From positions 5,731,001-5,795,000 of the forward strand of contig NZ_CP129137.1 of NCBI RefSeq assembly GCF_030406905.1: DNA of 64,000 bases, written 5' to 3'. Made by a program: the position numbers and the translations under genes. The notes under the pieces were generated by a model. It searched no databases and was not told where the DNA came from. It saw only the letters and a program-made list of their open reading frames with translations. The DNA is from Streptomyces sp. HUAS CB01 (GTDB lineage: Bacteria > Actinomycetota > Actinomycetes > Streptomycetales > Streptomycetaceae). Shown here piece by piece: positions 10,734 to 21,142 of the stretch (its first letter is position 1; each line of letters opens with the position of its first letter).

Positions 10734-11024
10734 GTGTCTGGTCGGACGCATGCCCGGGCATGCCCTGAACGCACCTGCGTGGGGTGCCGGGAGCGAGCGG
10801 CCAAGCGCGATCTACTGCGCATCGTGGCGGTCGAGGGCGTATGTGTCCCCGATCATCGCGGTACGCTGCCCGGCCGGGGTGCTTACGTGCACCCCGCCTC
10901 GGTCTGTCTCGACCTGGCGGTCCGCCGCCGGGCGTTCCCGAGGGCCCTCAGGGCTCCCGGACCGCTCGACACCGCGGACGTACGACGGGAAATCGAGGCG
11001 ACGGCGGCACAGGCAGCACCGTAA
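10734..11024 (+). CDS. rnpM: YlxR-family RNA-binding protein RnpM
   Basis: This 96-aa basic protein carries the YlxR signature: [21 protein letters not shown] and then [27 protein letters not shown]. In Bacillus the family member RnpM binds the RNA of RNase P and modulates its activity. GTG at 10734 is preceded by GGGGAGG at 10716-10722. The position between nusA and infB is the conserved location of ylxR. A TAGACT hexamer at 10723-10728 could also serve as a -10 element. Confidence 0.9.
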   Translation: MSGRTHARACPERTCVGCRERAAKRDLLRIVAVEGVCVPDHRGTLPGRGAYVHPASVCLDLAVRRRAFPRALRAPGPLDTADVRREIEATAAQAAP

Positions 11025-11179
11025 GAAGAAAGAAGCAGCACCGCACGGATCCCCATGCGGTCAGGTACCTCGCGAGTCGGAAGTAGGTCGAGATTGCGAT
11101 GAGCACTCGATGAGTACGCGATGAGTACGCCCATGAAGTAGCGACGGTCCGGCGGTAACCCGGACCTAAAAGGAGCGAA

Positions 11180-14100
11180 GTGGCTAAGGTCCGGGTATAC
11201 GAACTCGCCAAGGAGTTCGGCGTGGAGAGCAAGGTCGTCATGGCCAAGCTCCAAGAACTCGGTGAATTCGTCCGTTCGGCGTCCTCGACGATCGAGGCGC
11301 CGGTTGTACGCAAACTGACTGATGCTTTCCAGCAGGGTTCCGGGGCTGCCCCCGCGAAGCGCTCTGCCGGGAAGCCCGCGGCGCCGCGCAAGTCCGCGCC
11401 CTCCCCCGCAGCGGCAAGCCGCGCGGGCGGCGCCCCCACGCCCGCCGGGACCTCCCCGGCGCAGGCGGCGCGTCCCGCAGCCCCCAAGCCCGGCGCACCG
11501 GCCCCCAAGCCGGCCGCCGCCGAGGCTCCCAAGAGTGTTCCCGCGGCCCCGGCCCCCGGCCCGCGGCCGACCCCGGGCCCCAAGCCCGCGGCGGCCCCGA
11601 AGCCGGCCCCGGCCGCTCCGGCCGCGCCGGAGTTCACCGCGCCCCCGGCCGCTCCGGCTGCCGGCCCCCGGCCCGGTGCCACTCCCGGCCCGCGTCCGGC
11701 CGCCCGTCCCGGCCAGGGGCAGGGCGGCGGCGGTGCCCGTCCCGGTGCCCCGCGCCCCGGTGGCGAGCGCCAGGCCCCGCGTCCCGGTGGCCGTCCCGCG
11801 GGCCCGCGTCCGGGCAACAACCCCTTCACCTCCGGCGGCTCCACCGGTATGGCGCGCCCGCAGGCGCCCCGTCCGGGCGGTGCCCCGCGTCCCGGCGGTC
11901 AGGGTGCCCCCGGTGGCCCGCGTCCGCAGGGCGCCGGCCAGGGCGGTCCCCGTCCGCAGGCTCCCGGTGGGTCCCGTCCCACCCCGGGCGGCATGCCGCG
12001 TCCGCAGGCTCCGCGTGGAGCCGGTGGCCCCGGCGGCCCCGGTGGTAACCGTCCGAACCCGGGCATGATGCCGCAGCGTCCCGCTGCCGGCCCGCGTCCC
12101 GGTCCCGGCGGCCGCGGTCCCGGTGGTGGCCCCGGCGGCCGTCCCGGTGGCGGCGGCGGTGCCGGACGTCCCGGCTTCGCCGGTCGTCCCGGTGGTGGCG
12201 GTGGCGGCGGCGGTCGTCCCGGTGGCGGCGGCGGCTTCGGCGGCCCGCGCCCCGGTGGCGGCGGCGGTGGCGGCTTCGGCGGCGGCGGTGGCCGTCCCGG
12301 CTTCGGCGGACGTCCGGGTGGTCCCGGCGGCCGCGGTGGCACGCAGGGTGCGTTCGGCCGTCCCGGCGGTCCGGCGCGCCGTGGCCGCAAGTCGAAGCGG
12401 CAGAGGCGCCAGGAGTACGAGGCCATGCAGGCCCCGTCGGTCGGCGGTGTGATGCTGCCTCGCGGCAACGGCGAGACCGTCCGTCTGTCGCGTGGTGCCT
12501 CCCTCACCGACTTCGCGGAGAAGATCAACGCCAACCCGGCGTCGCTCGTCGCCGTGATGATGAACCTCGGCGAGATGGTCACGGCCACGCAGTCCGTCTC
12601 CGACGAGACGCTGCAGCTCCTGGCCGGCGAGATGAACTACACCGTTCAGATCGTCAGCCCGGAGGAGGAGGACCGCGAGCTGCTCGAGTCCTTCGACATC
12701 GAGTTCGGCGAGGACGAGGGCGGCGAGGAGTTCCTGGTCGCGCGTCCGCCGGTGGTGACCGTCATGGGTCACGTCGACCACGGTAAGACCCGGCTGCTGG
12801 ACGCGATCCGCAAGACGAACGTCGTCGCGGGCGAGGCCGGCGGTATCACGCAGCACATCGGTGCGTACCAGGTCTCGACCGAGGTCAACGAGGAAGAGCG
12901 CCGCATCACCTTCATCGACACCCCGGGTCACGAGGCGTTCACCGCCATGCGTGCCCGCGGTGCCAAGTCGACCGACATCGCGATCCTCGTGGTGGCGGCC
13001 AACGACGGTGTGATGCCGCAGACGATCGAGGCGCTGAACCACGCCAAGGCGGCCGACGTGCCGATCGTGGTCGCGGTCAACAAGATCGACGTCGAGGGCG
13101 CGGACCCGACGAAGGTGCGCGGTCAGCTGACCGAGTACGGCCTGGTGGCCGAGGAGTACGGCGGCGACACCATGTTCGTCGACATCTCCGCCAAGCAGGG
13201 TCTGAACATCGAGAACCTGCTGGAGGCCGTGGTCCTGACCGCGGACGCCGCCCTGGACCTGCGGGCCAACCCGGAGCAGGACGCGCAGGGCATCGCGATC
13301 GAGTCCCACCTCGACCGCGGCCGCGGTGCCGTCTCGACCGTCCTGGTCCAGCGAGGCACCCTGCGCATCGGTGACACGATGGTCGTCGGCGACGCGTACG
13401 GCCGTGTCCGCGCGATGCTCGACGACAAGGGCAACAACGTGGAGGAGGCGACCCCGTCGACTCCCGTCCTCGTCCTGGGTCTCACCAACGTCCCGGGCGC
13501 CGGCGACAACTTCCTGGTCGTCGACGAGGACCGTACGGCCCGTCAGATCGCCGAGAAGCGTGCCGCCCGTGAGCGCAACGCCGCGTTCGCCAAGCGCACC
13601 CGCCGGGTGTCCCTCGAGGACCTCGACAAGGTGCTCAAGGCGGGCGAGGTCCAGCAGCTCAACCTCATCATCAAGGGCGACGCGTCCGGTTCGGTCGAGG
13701 CCCTCGAGTCCTCGCTGCTCCAGCTGGACGTCGGCGAAGAGGTCGACATCCGCGTGCTGCACCGCGGTGTCGGTGCGGTCACCGAGTCGGACATCGACCT
13801 GGCGACCGGCTCCGACGCCATCGTGATCGGCTTCAACGTGCGCGCCGCCGGGCGTGCCACGCAGATGGCCGAGCGCGAGGGTGTGGACGTCCGCTACTAC
13901 TCGGTCATCTACCAGGCGATCGAGGAGATCGAGGCGGCCCTCAAGGGCATGCTCAAGCCGGAGTACGAAGAGGTCGAGCTGGGCACGGCGGAGATCCGCG
14001 AGGTCTTCCGCTCGTCCAAGCTGGGCAACATCGCGGGTGTTCTCATCCGCTCCGGCGAGGTCCGCCGCAACACCAAGGCGCGCCTCATCCGTGACGGCAA

Positions 14101-14266
14101 GGTCGTCGCGGAGAACCTCAACATCGAGGGTCTGCGTCGCTTCAAGGACGACGTCACCGAGATCCGCGAAGGCTTCGAGGGCGGTATCAACCTCGGAAAC
14201 TTCAACGACATCAAGGTCGACGACGTCATCGCGACGTACGAGATGCGCGAGAAGCCCCGCGGCTGA
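11180..14266 (+). CDS. infB: Translation initiation factor IF-2
   Basis: IF-2 is the GTPase that brings initiator tRNA to the 30S subunit and promotes subunit joining. The 1028-aa protein begins with the IF2_N module ([21 protein letters not shown]). A very long Pro/Ala/Gly/Arg-rich region follows (about residues 60-400), then a second IF2_N-like helix and the G domain with GHVDHGKT (about 530), DTPGHEAF and NKID, and the C-terminal tRNA-binding domains. GTG at 11180 follows AGGAG. The length is typical for Streptomyces IF-2. Confidence 0.97.
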   Translation: MAKVRVYELAKEFGVESKVVMAKLQELGEFVRSASSTIEAPVVRKLTDAFQQGSGAAPAKRSAGKPAAPRKSAPSPAAASRAGGAPTPAGTSPAQAARPAAPKPGAPAPKPAAAEAPKSVPAAPAPGPRPTPGPKPAAAPKPAPAAPAAPEFTAPPAAPAAGPRPGATPGPRPAARPGQGQGGGGARPGAPRPGGERQAPRPGGRPAGPRPGNNPFTSGGSTGMARPQAPRPGGAPRPGGQGAPGGPRPQGAGQGGPRPQAPGGSRPTPGGMPRPQAPRGAGGPGGPGGNRPNPGMMPQRPAAGPRPGPGGRGPGGGPGGRPGGGGGAGRPGFAGRPGGGGGGGGRPGGGGGFGGPRPGGGGGGGFGGGGGRPGFGGRPGGPGGRGGTQGAFGRPGGPARRGRKSKRQRRQEYEAMQAPSVGGVMLPRGNGETVRLSRGASLTDFAEKINANPASLVAVMMNLGEMVTATQSVSDETLQLLAGEMNYTVQIVSPEEEDRELLESFDIEFGEDEGGEEFLVARPPVVTVMGHVDHGKTRLLDAIRKTNVVAGEAGGITQHIGAYQVSTEVNEEERRITFIDTPGHEAFTAMRARGAKSTDIAILVVAANDGVMPQTIEALNHAKAADVPIVVAVNKIDVEGADPTKVRGQLTEYGLVAEEYGGDTMFVDISAKQGLNIENLLEAVVLTADAALDLRANPEQDAQGIAIESHLDRGRGAVSTVLVQRGTLRIGDTMVVGDAYGRVRAMLDDKGNNVEEATPSTPVLVLGLTNVPGAGDNFLVVDEDRTARQIAEKRAARERNAAFAKRTRRVSLEDLDKVLKAGEVQQLNLIIKGDASGSVEALESSLLQLDVGEEVDIRVLHRGVGAVTESDIDLATGSDAIVIGFNVRAAGRATQMAEREGVDVRYYSVIYQAIEEIEAALKGMLKPEYEEVELGTAEIREVFRSSKLGNIAGVLIRSGEVRRNTKARLIRDGKVVAENLNIEGLRRFKDDVTEIREGFEGGINLGNFNDIKVDDVIATYEMREKPRG

Positions 14267-14297
14267 CGCCGCGCGGTCGACACGCACACCGGTGCTC

Positions 14298-14336
14298 GGG
14301 GCCGGTCGGCGGGAGGTAATCCCGTCGATCGGCCCC
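14298..14336 (+). terminator. Long hairpin after infB
   Basis: A 17-bp stem with two G-U pairs (14298-14314 with 14320-14336, loop GGTAA) starts 32 bases after the infB stop. The flanks CACGCAC (14281-14287) and GTGCGTG (14341-14347) can extend the pairing. Confidence 0.65.
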
Positions 14337-14421
14337 GGCCGTGCGTGTACGGTTCTTGATGTACCTGCCAAGAGCGGGCAGGGCGCATCCGAACCCGTAC
14401 CGGCGGGACATCCGGACATAC

Positions 14422-14715
14422 ATGTTTGTGGGGACACTGTCCTTCGACCTGCTCCTCGGCGACGTTCGTTCGTTGAAGGAGAAACGCTCCGTCGTCCGCC
14501 CGATCGTGGCCGAGCTCCAACGCAAGTACGCGGTGGCCGTGGCCGAGGTGGGCGGTCAGAACCTGCACCGCAGGGCCGAGATCGGCCTCGCGGCGGTGTC
14601 CGGGGACCCGGCACACCTCACAGACGTACTGGACCGGTGCGAGCGCCTCGTCGCCGCCCGGCCCGAAGTGGAGTTGCTGTCGGTACGACGGCGGCTGCAC
14701 GGGGACGATGATTGA
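14422..14715 (+). CDS. DUF503 family protein
   Basis: This 97-aa protein starts MFVGTLSFDLLLGDVRSLKEKRSVVRPIVAEL, the signature of DUF503, a small ferredoxin-like-fold family found next to rbfA in many Gram-positives. Its function is unknown but its conserved place among infB, rbfA and truB suggests a link with translation or ribosome assembly. ATG at 14422 is chosen because homology begins exactly there; the frame extends upstream to 14341. Confidence 0.9.
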   Translation: MFVGTLSFDLLLGDVRSLKEKRSVVRPIVAELQRKYAVAVAEVGGQNLHRRAEIGLAAVSGDPAHLTDVLDRCERLVAARPEVELLSVRRRLHGDDD

Positions 14716-14724
14716 GACTGCACC

Positions 14725-14747
14725 GTCCGGGGGGTGACCCCCCGGAC
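14725..14747 (+). terminator. Perfect hairpin between the DUF503 gene and rbfA
   Basis: A 10-bp perfect stem (14725-14734 with 14738-14747, loop TGA) lies just before the rbfA ribosome-binding site. It could partially terminate transcription, or pause it or set RNA processing. Confidence 0.5.
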
Positions 14748-14773
14748 CACCGCACGAAAGAGGAGAAGGACCG

Positions 14774-15226
14774 GTGGCCGACAACGCGCGGGCCCGCAAG
14801 CTGGCCGATCGCATCCAGGTCGTGGTCGCGGAGACCCTGGACCGGCGAATCAAGGATCCGCGGCTGGGCTTCGTCACGATCACGGACGCCCGGGTCACCG
14901 GCGACCTGCGGGAGGCCACGGTCTTCTACACGGTGTACGGGGACGACGAGGAGCGCGCGGCGTCCGCCGCGGCGCTGGAGTCCGCCAAGGGCGTCCTCCG
15001 GTCCGAGGTCGGCCGTCAGACGGGCGTCCGTTTCACGCCGAGCCTGACGTTCGTCCCGGACGCCCTCCCGGACAACGCCCGGACCATCGACGACCTGCTC
15101 GACAAGGCGCGCGCCAAGGACGCGGAGGTCCGTCAGGCGTCGACGGGCAAGACGTACGCGGGCGAGGCCGACCCCTACCGCAAGCCGGAGGACGAGGACA
15201 GGGACGAGGACGCGGCGTCCGAATGA
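14774..15226 (+). CDS. rbfA: 30S ribosome-binding factor RbfA
   Basis: RbfA binds the 16S rRNA 5' region during 30S maturation. The 150-aa product has the KH-like core with [25 protein letters not shown] and the [17 protein letters not shown] segment. A charged C-terminal tail ([12 protein letters not shown]) follows, as is common in actinobacteria. GTG at 14774 is preceded by GAGGAGAAGG. Its TGA overlaps the truB ATG (ATGA). Confidence 0.95.
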   Translation: MADNARARKLADRIQVVVAETLDRRIKDPRLGFVTITDARVTGDLREATVFYTVYGDDEERAASAAALESAKGVLRSEVGRQTGVRFTPSLTFVPDALPDNARTIDDLLDKARAKDAEVRQASTGKTYAGEADPYRKPEDEDRDEDAASE

Positions 15227-16152
15227 GCCAGCACAGCAACACCGCCCCGGCCGCCACCGGGAGCGTGACCCCGGACGGCCTGGTCATCGTCGACAAGCCG
15301 GCCGGCTTCACCTCGCACGACGTCGTCGCCAAGATGCGCGGCATCGCCCGGACCCGCCGCGTCGGGCACGCGGGCACGCTGGACCCGATGGCGACCGGCG
15401 TGCTCGTCCTGGGTGTCCAGAAGGCAACGAAGCTGCTCGGCCATCTGGCACTCACCGAGAAGGAGTACCTCGGCACGATCCGGCTCGGCCAGGACACCGT
15501 CACCGACGACGCGGAGGGCGAGGTCACCTCGTCCACCGCCGCCTCGGGCATCTCCCGGGACGCCGTCGACGCGGGGGTCGCGGAACTGACCGGCGCCATC
15601 ATGCAGGTGCCGTCGAAGGTCAGCGCCATCAAGATCGACGGCAAGCGGTCCTACGCGCGGGTGCGCGGCGGTGAGGAGTTCGACATCCCCGCCCGTCCGG
15701 TGACCGTCTCGCAGTTCACCGTCCACGACGTCCGCGAGGCCGTCGCCGAGGACGGCACCCCGGTCACCGACCTGGTCGTCTCGGTGGTCTGCTCCTCCGG
15801 CACCTACGTCCGGGCCCTCGCGCGCGACCTCGGCGCCGGGCTCGGCGTCGGCGGACACCTGACCGCGCTGCGCCGCACCCGCGTCGGGCCGTACAAGCTC
15901 GACGCGGCCAGGACGCTCGACCAGCTGCAGGAGGAGCTGACGGTCATGCCGATCGGCGAGGCCGCTGCGGCGGCCTTCCCGCGCTGGGACGTCGACGCGA
16001 AGCGCGCCCGGCTGCTGCTCAACGGCGTACGCCTCGACATGCCGGAGTACGGCACGCAGGGCCCGGTGGCCGTCTTCGGGCCCGAGGAGCGTTTCCTGGC
16101 GCTGGTCGAACAGCAACGGGGCAAGGCGAAGAGCCTCGCGGTCTTCGGCTGA
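15223..16152 (+). CDS. truB: tRNA pseudouridine-55 synthase TruB
   Basis: TruB makes pseudouridine 55 in the T-loop of tRNAs. The 309-aa protein contains [17 protein letters not shown] and [17 protein letters not shown], whose Asp (in GTLDP) is the catalytic nucleophile, then [16 protein letters not shown] and an actinobacterial C-terminal domain. ATG at 15223 overlaps the rbfA stop by four bases, so the two are translationally coupled. A strong hairpin 35 bases past the stop probably ends the operon. Confidence 0.96.
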   Translation: MSQHSNTAPAATGSVTPDGLVIVDKPAGFTSHDVVAKMRGIARTRRVGHAGTLDPMATGVLVLGVQKATKLLGHLALTEKEYLGTIRLGQDTVTDDAEGEVTSSTAASGISRDAVDAGVAELTGAIMQVPSKVSAIKIDGKRSYARVRGGEEFDIPARPVTVSQFTVHDVREAVAEDGTPVTDLVVSVVCSSGTYVRALARDLGAGLGVGGHLTALRRTRVGPYKLDAARTLDQLQEELTVMPIGEAAAAAFPRWDVDAKRARLLLNGVRLDMPEYGTQGPVAVFGPEERFLALVEQQRGKAKSLAVFG

Positions 16153-16186
16153 CGCCGGACCCGCCGGCCGGCGACGGACGGGCTCC

Positions 16187-16223
16187 ATCGTGGAGCGGGC
16201 AGGGACGCTGCCCGCTCCACGAT
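16187..16223 (+). terminator. Terminator after truB
   Basis: A 16-bp perfect stem (16187-16202 with 16208-16223, loop GGACG) follows the truB stop and closes the nusA-truB gene cluster. Confidence 0.8.
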
Positions 16224-16365
16224 CCCCCTCGGAGGGTGTCTATCCGTCCGGCAGCCGGGATTCACCCCAACGGGCAGGCGCTCGGAGTGCACCGAGGGTG
16301 CACTCGGGGGCGCGTTCGTCCGGTGACCTTCTCCCCGTGATCAACATCGGCCTACCGTCGGAACC

Positions 16366-19300
16366 ATGGGAAGCGGGGACCTGGCGACGCTGGTGCGCAT
16401 CTGTGATCCGGCGGGTCGGCCGCGCGGTACCGGCTTCGCCGTGGACGACCGGGGCACCGTCGTCACCAGCCACGAAGCCGTCGACGGACTCGACCGGATC
16501 GTGCTGCACGTGCCCGGCGGCGGAGCCGGCGTCGCCGACGGCGTCACGCTCCTGCCGGAGGCGGATCTCGCGCTCGTCCGCACCACCGGGCTCGGCCTGA
16601 CACCGCTGCCGGTCGCCGTCCGGGACCGGCCCGAGGACGGCGCGTACGTGCGCATCCCGGCCGGTGGCTGGCGCGAGGACGGCGCGTACGTGCGCATCCC
16701 GGCCGGTGGCTGGCGCGAGGCACGCGTCCTCGGCGCGATCCCGGCCACCTACACCGCCGCCGGCCGCACGCACCCCCTCGACGGCGTCCTGGAACTGGCC
16801 GTGGGCACCGAGGGGAGTGACGCGCTGGGGCCCGGCGGCACCGCCACCGGCGGGCCCGTGGTCGACACCGGCACCGGCTCCGTGGTGGCGGTCCTCGCGG
16901 GTACCGCACCGGCCACGGCCCACACGGCGGCGGGACTCGCCGTACCCCTGCGCGCGGCGGCGAGCGACCCCGGCGGGCCGCTCGCGGCCGTCCTGCGGCG
17001 CAACGCCCGGACCGTGCCCGGGTTCGGGGCCGATCTCAACCTGGCCGGCGCGCAGCGGCTGGCGGCCGTCTCCCTCGGCCCCGCGCGGCCGGTCCGCGGC
17101 GTCGGCGCCCGCGCCGAACCGGTCGAACGCCCGCACGTGGCGCGGGATTTCGCGGAGTTCGAGGCGTCCCCGGCGCTCGTACTGGGCCTCACCGGCGCCC
17201 CGGGGAGCGGGCGGACCACCGAGCTCGCCGCACTCGCCGGCCGGCGTGCCGACGGCACCGAACCGGCCGTCTCGCTCTGGCTGCGCGGCGCCGACCTCGC
17301 GGCGGACGACCGCGGCCTGGCGGACGCCGTCGCCCGCACGCTCGTGCGCTCCGGCCGTGTCGTCGCCGGGGTCACGGCCCATCGCAGCGGCCCCTGGGCG
17401 GTCCCCGCGGACGGTGCCGACGCCGCGCCGGAGCACGTGGCTCGCGTCGCCCGCGAGGCCGGACGACCTCTGTTCGTCCTCCTCGACGGCCCCGAGGAGA
17501 TGCCCGCCGCGCTGGCCGCCCGGCTCCCCGACTGGACGGCGGAGACGGCGCGTTGGCTGAGCGCCCATGACGTACGGCTCGTCGTCGCCTGCCGGCCCGC
17601 GTACTGGGAGCGGATCGCGGCGCTCCACCCGGCGGCCGCCGTGCACCGGCCCGCCCTGCACCTCGGGCCGCTGACCCAGGAGGAGGCCGGGGAGGCCAGG
17701 GCGCGCCTCGGCCTCCCGGCCGGTGCGACGGCGGCGGCGGACGCCGGCCATCCACTGGCCCTGAGACTGCTCGCGGAGGTGCGGGAAGCACTGCCCGGCG
17801 ACGTCCCCGGGCAGCCGTCGCGTGAGGACGTCCTCACGGCGCACACGGACCTGATGTGTCTGCGGGCCGCGACGCGCATCGCCGAGGCCGCGGATCCCGG
17901 GCCCGACGCGGCGACGGTGCGCCGCCTGGCCGCCCGGGTGGCCGGCCGGGTCCACGAGGCGGCGCGGCGCTGCCTCGGTGGAGAGGGAGGACTCGACCGG
18001 GAGACCTTCGGGGACCTCTTCCCCTGGCGTACCGGATGGGCCTCCGCGGTGCTCGCCGCGGGGCTGCTGGTGCCCGCCGGCAGCGGCTACCGCTTCGCCC
18101 ACGAGGAAGTCGCCGAGTGGCTGGGGGCGGCGCATCTGGACGTCGACTCGGTCCTGCATCCGCTTGTCCACCGTGCGGACTCAGCGGCGGCGGACGGAGG
18201 CGGACCCGCACCTCCCCGGCACCCGCCGGCCAGGGTCGTCCAGGCGCTGCTCCTGATGGACCGCCGCTCCGGGGAGCACGCCCTGGCACCACGGCTGACG
18301 GCGCTGGTCGACGCGCTCGACCGCCTGGACGGCTTCGCCGCTCCCGGTGTGCCCGAGGGGCCCGGGGGCTTCGACCGGTGCGCCGGCCTCGCCGGGCCCG
18401 AACCGGGCGAGGGTCCGGGCGCGGACGTCCGCCGGTGGGTCGCCGGACTGCTCCGGGAGACGCTGCTGCGTCTCCCGCGCCCCCGCCGGTACCACGGCGT
18501 GCTGCGCACCCTGGCGGACCGCATCACCCGGAGTTCCCTGCGGCCGTGCGGGCGCCACCGGTCGCCCGGGCACGGGGAGTTCGGGCCCTCCTTCTGGCAG
18601 GCGCTGCAGATCGGCGAGGCCGAGCGCATGGACCTGCTGCGCCGGCTCGTCCCGGCGGACGGGCCCCCTGATCGTGCCGTGACCGGCCGGAGCGGGGAGC
18701 CCAGGAGCGACGCCCGTGCGGACAGCGCCCGTTCGCACCGCCTCACCGGCCCCGCGGCGAGCGGCCGGCGGCAGGGGGCGCCCCGCGACGACCGGCGGCA
18801 GGAAGAGCCCGGCGACGGCCGGCCGCCCCGCTATCTGGACGCGGTCGCCGAACGCCTGGCCCGGTCGCCGCGGGCCGTCCAGCCGCTGCTGTGCCGGTGG
18901 TTCACCGACGAGAGGCCACTGCCCGCCGCACCCGGCGCCGCCATCCGGCCCACCGTCGCAGCGGCCGCCCAGGCCCTCCTCCACACCCACCGCGGACGCG
19001 CCGTCGACGACCTGTGCGAGGCGCTCGTCAGCACCGTCCACCCCCGTGCCCGGGAACTGCTGACCGCGCTCGCCGAGGACGAGCCGTCCGCCGTCTGCCG
19101 GGCCGTGGACCGCTGGGCGCACGACGACACCCGCCCGGTGCGCCGGCTCGCCGCGGCCACGCACGCCCCGGTCGTGGCGGCCCACGTCGCCACGGAGACC
19201 GACCGCGATCTGCTCAGGTACGCGGCGCTGGCGCTGCTCGCCCGGCCCGCCGACACCGCCCTGCACGGAGCCGCGATCGCCGTCCTGGTCCGCGATCCGC

Positions 19301-20121
19301 GCACCCGGCCGTGCTACCTGGCGCGGGCCCTGGACGCGTACCGCGACGGAGATCCGGGACTCCCCGCCGACGTCCTGGTCAGCGCGGCACCGACCCACCC
19401 CGAGCCCGTGTTCGCCGCGTTCCGCGCCGCGCTCCGCCGCCCGGGCGAGGACGGCGCGGGCGAGGACGGCGCGGGCGAGGTGCTGCGGGCGCTCGCGGGA
19501 CTCGGCACGCCCGCACTGGCCCGCCGAGCGGCCGGGCTGGTGAGCGAGTACGTGGGTCTGCGGCCCGCGGGCGCCGCGCACGCCGCCGCCTTCGTCGGGC
19601 TCCGGCTGCGGCACGGCGCGTCGGCGCGGGCCGTGCTCCTGCCGCTCGTGGTGGACCTGCTGCGCGACCGGCCCGCGCAGGTGAGATGCGCCCTGGCCGC
19701 AGTGCTCGGCACCCCGGGCGGCACGGCCGGCGAGCCGCTGCGCACCGAACTGCTGGACGTCCTCCTGGAGCACGAGCGGTCCGAGGGCGGGGACCCGGAG
19801 GTCCTGGACACCCTGCTCCGGACGGCCGTGCGTGCGCCGGGGAGGCGACCCGGGGAACCCCGCGTCCGCGAGCTGGTCCACCGCGTCGGCCTCCTCCTCG
19901 TACGCACCCCGGAGGGGGCGAACCGCTTCGACCGCCGTCTGGTCGAGCTGGCCCGCCAGGTGCCCGGATTCGCCGCCGAAGTGGTGACGTGGCAGGCCGG
20001 GGCGCCGCGGGAGTGGGCCGTGGTGATCGGCCCCAGCACCCGCCGGACGCTGGAGGCGCTGGGCAGCCAGGTGCCGATGCCGACGGCGCTCCGCGGGCAT
20101 GGCAGTCTTAGACCTGCGTAA
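16366..20121 (+). CDS. Large protein with trypsin-like domain, P-loop NTPase and helical-repeat C-terminus
   Basis: This 1251-aa protein has three parts. Residues 1-205 form a trypsin-like fold: H36 (VVTSHEAV) and D67 (EADLALVR) fit the catalytic pair, but the serine motif reads TATGGPV with Thr161 at the Ser position. Residues 270-420 hold a P-loop (GAPGSGRTT, 277-285), a Walker B (LFVLLDGPEE, 369-378) and a sensor-like VVACRP, resembling STAND/NACHT-type ATPases. The C-terminal 700 residues are Ala/Leu/Arg-rich helices like HEAT repeats, split by a disordered stretch near 770-830. No ribosome-binding site precedes the ATG, and TACCGT lies 7 bases upstream, so it may be leaderless. Function is unknown. 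Confidence 0.85.
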   Translation: MGSGDLATLVRICDPAGRPRGTGFAVDDRGTVVTSHEAVDGLDRIVLHVPGGGAGVADGVTLLPEADLALVRTTGLGLTPLPVAVRDRPEDGAYVRIPAGGWREDGAYVRIPAGGWREARVLGAIPATYTAAGRTHPLDGVLELAVGTEGSDALGPGGTATGGPVVDTGTGSVVAVLAGTAPATAHTAAGLAVPLRAAASDPGGPLAAVLRRNARTVPGFGADLNLAGAQRLAAVSLGPARPVRGVGARAEPVERPHVARDFAEFEASPALVLGLTGAPGSGRTTELAALAGRRADGTEPAVSLWLRGADLAADDRGLADAVARTLVRSGRVVAGVTAHRSGPWAVPADGADAAPEHVARVAREAGRPLFVLLDGPEEMPAALAARLPDWTAETARWLSAHDVRLVVACRPAYWERIAALHPAAAVHRPALHLGPLTQEEAGEARARLGLPAGATAAADAGHPLALRLLAEVREALPGDVPGQPSREDVLTAHTDLMCLRAATRIAEAADPGPDAATVRRLAARVAGRVHEAARRCLGGEGGLDRETFGDLFPWRTGWASAVLAAGLLVPAGSGYRFAHEEVAEWLGAAHLDVDSVLHPLVHRADSAAADGGGPAPPRHPPARVVQALLLMDRRSGEHALAPRLTALVDALDRLDGFAAPGVPEGPGGFDRCAGLAGPEPGEGPGADVRRWVAGLLRETLLRLPRPRRYHGVLRTLADRITRSSLRPCGRHRSPGHGEFGPSFWQALQIGEAERMDLLRRLVPADGPPDRAVTGRSGEPRSDARADSARSHRLTGPAASGRRQGAPRDDRRQEEPGDGRPPRYLDAVAERLARSPRAVQPLLCRWFTDERPLPAAPGAAIRPTVAAAAQALLHTHRGRAVDDLCEALVSTVHPRARELLTALAEDEPSAVCRAVDRWAHDDTRPVRRLAAATHAPVVAAHVATETDRDLLRYAALALLARPADTALHGAAIAVLVRDPRTRPCYLARALDAYRDGDPGLPADVLVSAAPTHPEPVFAAFRAALRRPGEDGAGEDGAGEVLRALAGLGTPALARRAAGLVSEYVGLRPAGAAHAAAFVGLRLRHGASARAVLLPLVVDLLRDRPAQVRCALAAVLGTPGGTAGEPLRTELLDVLLEHERSEGGDPEVLDTLLRTAVRAPGRRPGEPRVRELVHRVGLLLVRTPEGANRFDRRLVELARQVPGFAAEVVTWQAGAPREWAVVIGPSTRRTLEALGSQVPMPTALRGHGSLRPA
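16633..16716 (+). repeat. Perfect 42-bp tandem duplication inside the trypsin-like domain
   Basis: Bases 16633-16674 are repeated exactly at 16675-16716, adding 14 residues (EDGAYVRIPAGGWR twice, residues 90-117) in frame. Perfect identity suggests a very recent slippage event, or an assembly artefact, between the Asp and Thr positions of the protease fold. Confidence 0.95.
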
Positions 20122-20179
20122 GAAGTCATCCTTGCGTACACAGGTTCGATAATTCGGGTTCGGGCGAGGAGCGGTCACA

Positions 20180-21130
20180 GTGCAGCGCTGGCGTGGCTTG
20201 GAGGACATCCCCCAGGACTGGGGGCGCAGCGTCGTCACCATCGGTTCCTACGACGGAGTGCACCGCGGCCACCAGCTGATCATCGGGCGGGCCGTGGAGC
20301 GGGCGCGTGAGCTGGGCGTGCCGTCGGTCGTGGTCACGTTCGACCCGCACCCGAGCGAGGTCGTCCGGCCCGGCAGCCACCCGCCGTTGCTCGCTCCGCA
20401 CCACCGCCGTGCGGAGCTGATGGCGGAACTCGGCGTGGACGCGGTGCTCATCCTGCCGTTCACCGCCGAGTTCTCGAAGCTGTCGCCGGCCGACTTCATC
20501 GTGAAGGTGCTGGTGGACAAGCTCCACGCCCGCGCGGTCATCGAGGGCCCCAACTTCCGCTTCGGCCACAAGGCCGCCGGCAACGTCGACTTCCTCGCCG
20601 AACTCGGCCGGACCTACGACTACGAGGTCGAGGTCGTCGACCTGTTCGTGCGCGGCGAGGCCGGCGGCGGCGAGCCCTTCTCGTCCACGCTGACCCGGCG
20701 GCTGGTCGCCGAGGGCGACGTCGAGGGGGCGGCGGAGATCCTGGGCCGCCCGCACCGGGTCGAGGGCGTCGTCGTGCGCGGTGCCCAGCGCGGCCGTGAG
20801 CTGGGCTACCCGACGGCCAACGTCGAGACCCTGCCGCACACGGCCATCCCCGCGGACGGGGTCTACGCGGGCTGGCTCACCGCAGGCGGGGAGCGCATGC
20901 CCGCCGCGATCTCGGTGGGCACCAACCCGCAGTTCGACGGCACCGAGCGGACCGTCGAGGCGTACGCGATCGACCGTGTCGGCCTGGATCTGTACGGGCT
21001 CCACGTGGCGGTCGACTTCCTCGCCTATGTACGCGGCATGGCGAAGTTCGAGACCATCGAGGCCCTCCTCGACGCCATCGCCGCCGATGTGAAGCGCGCC
21101 CGCGAACTGACGGCGGAGTACGACGCGTAG
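20180..21130 (+). CDS. ribF: Bifunctional riboflavin kinase/FAD synthetase
   Basis: RibF phosphorylates riboflavin to FMN and adenylylates FMN to FAD. The 316-aa length is standard. The N-terminal adenylyltransferase domain shows VTIGSYDGVHRGHQ (the nucleotidyl-transferase HxGH motif) and VVVTFDPHPSEVV. The C-terminal flavokinase domain shows GRELGYPTANV and IPADGVYAGW. The start is GTG at 20180 with GGAG 8 bases upstream. ribF next to truB is a common bacterial arrangement; here the large NTPase gene is inserted between them. Confidence 0.95.
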   Translation: MQRWRGLEDIPQDWGRSVVTIGSYDGVHRGHQLIIGRAVERARELGVPSVVVTFDPHPSEVVRPGSHPPLLAPHHRRAELMAELGVDAVLILPFTAEFSKLSPADFIVKVLVDKLHARAVIEGPNFRFGHKAAGNVDFLAELGRTYDYEVEVVDLFVRGEAGGGEPFSSTLTRRLVAEGDVEGAAEILGRPHRVEGVVVRGAQRGRELGYPTANVETLPHTAIPADGVYAGWLTAGGERMPAAISVGTNPQFDGTERTVEAYAIDRVGLDLYGLHVAVDFLAYVRGMAKFETIEALLDAIAADVKRARELTAEYDA

Positions 21131-21142
21131 GACGCCCCGGGG

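Noticed and set aside
10883..14614. 1243-codon minus-strand open frame opposite infB
   Set aside because: Shadow of infB; the Thr/Ala/Gly runs mirror the Gly/Pro-rich codons of IF-2.
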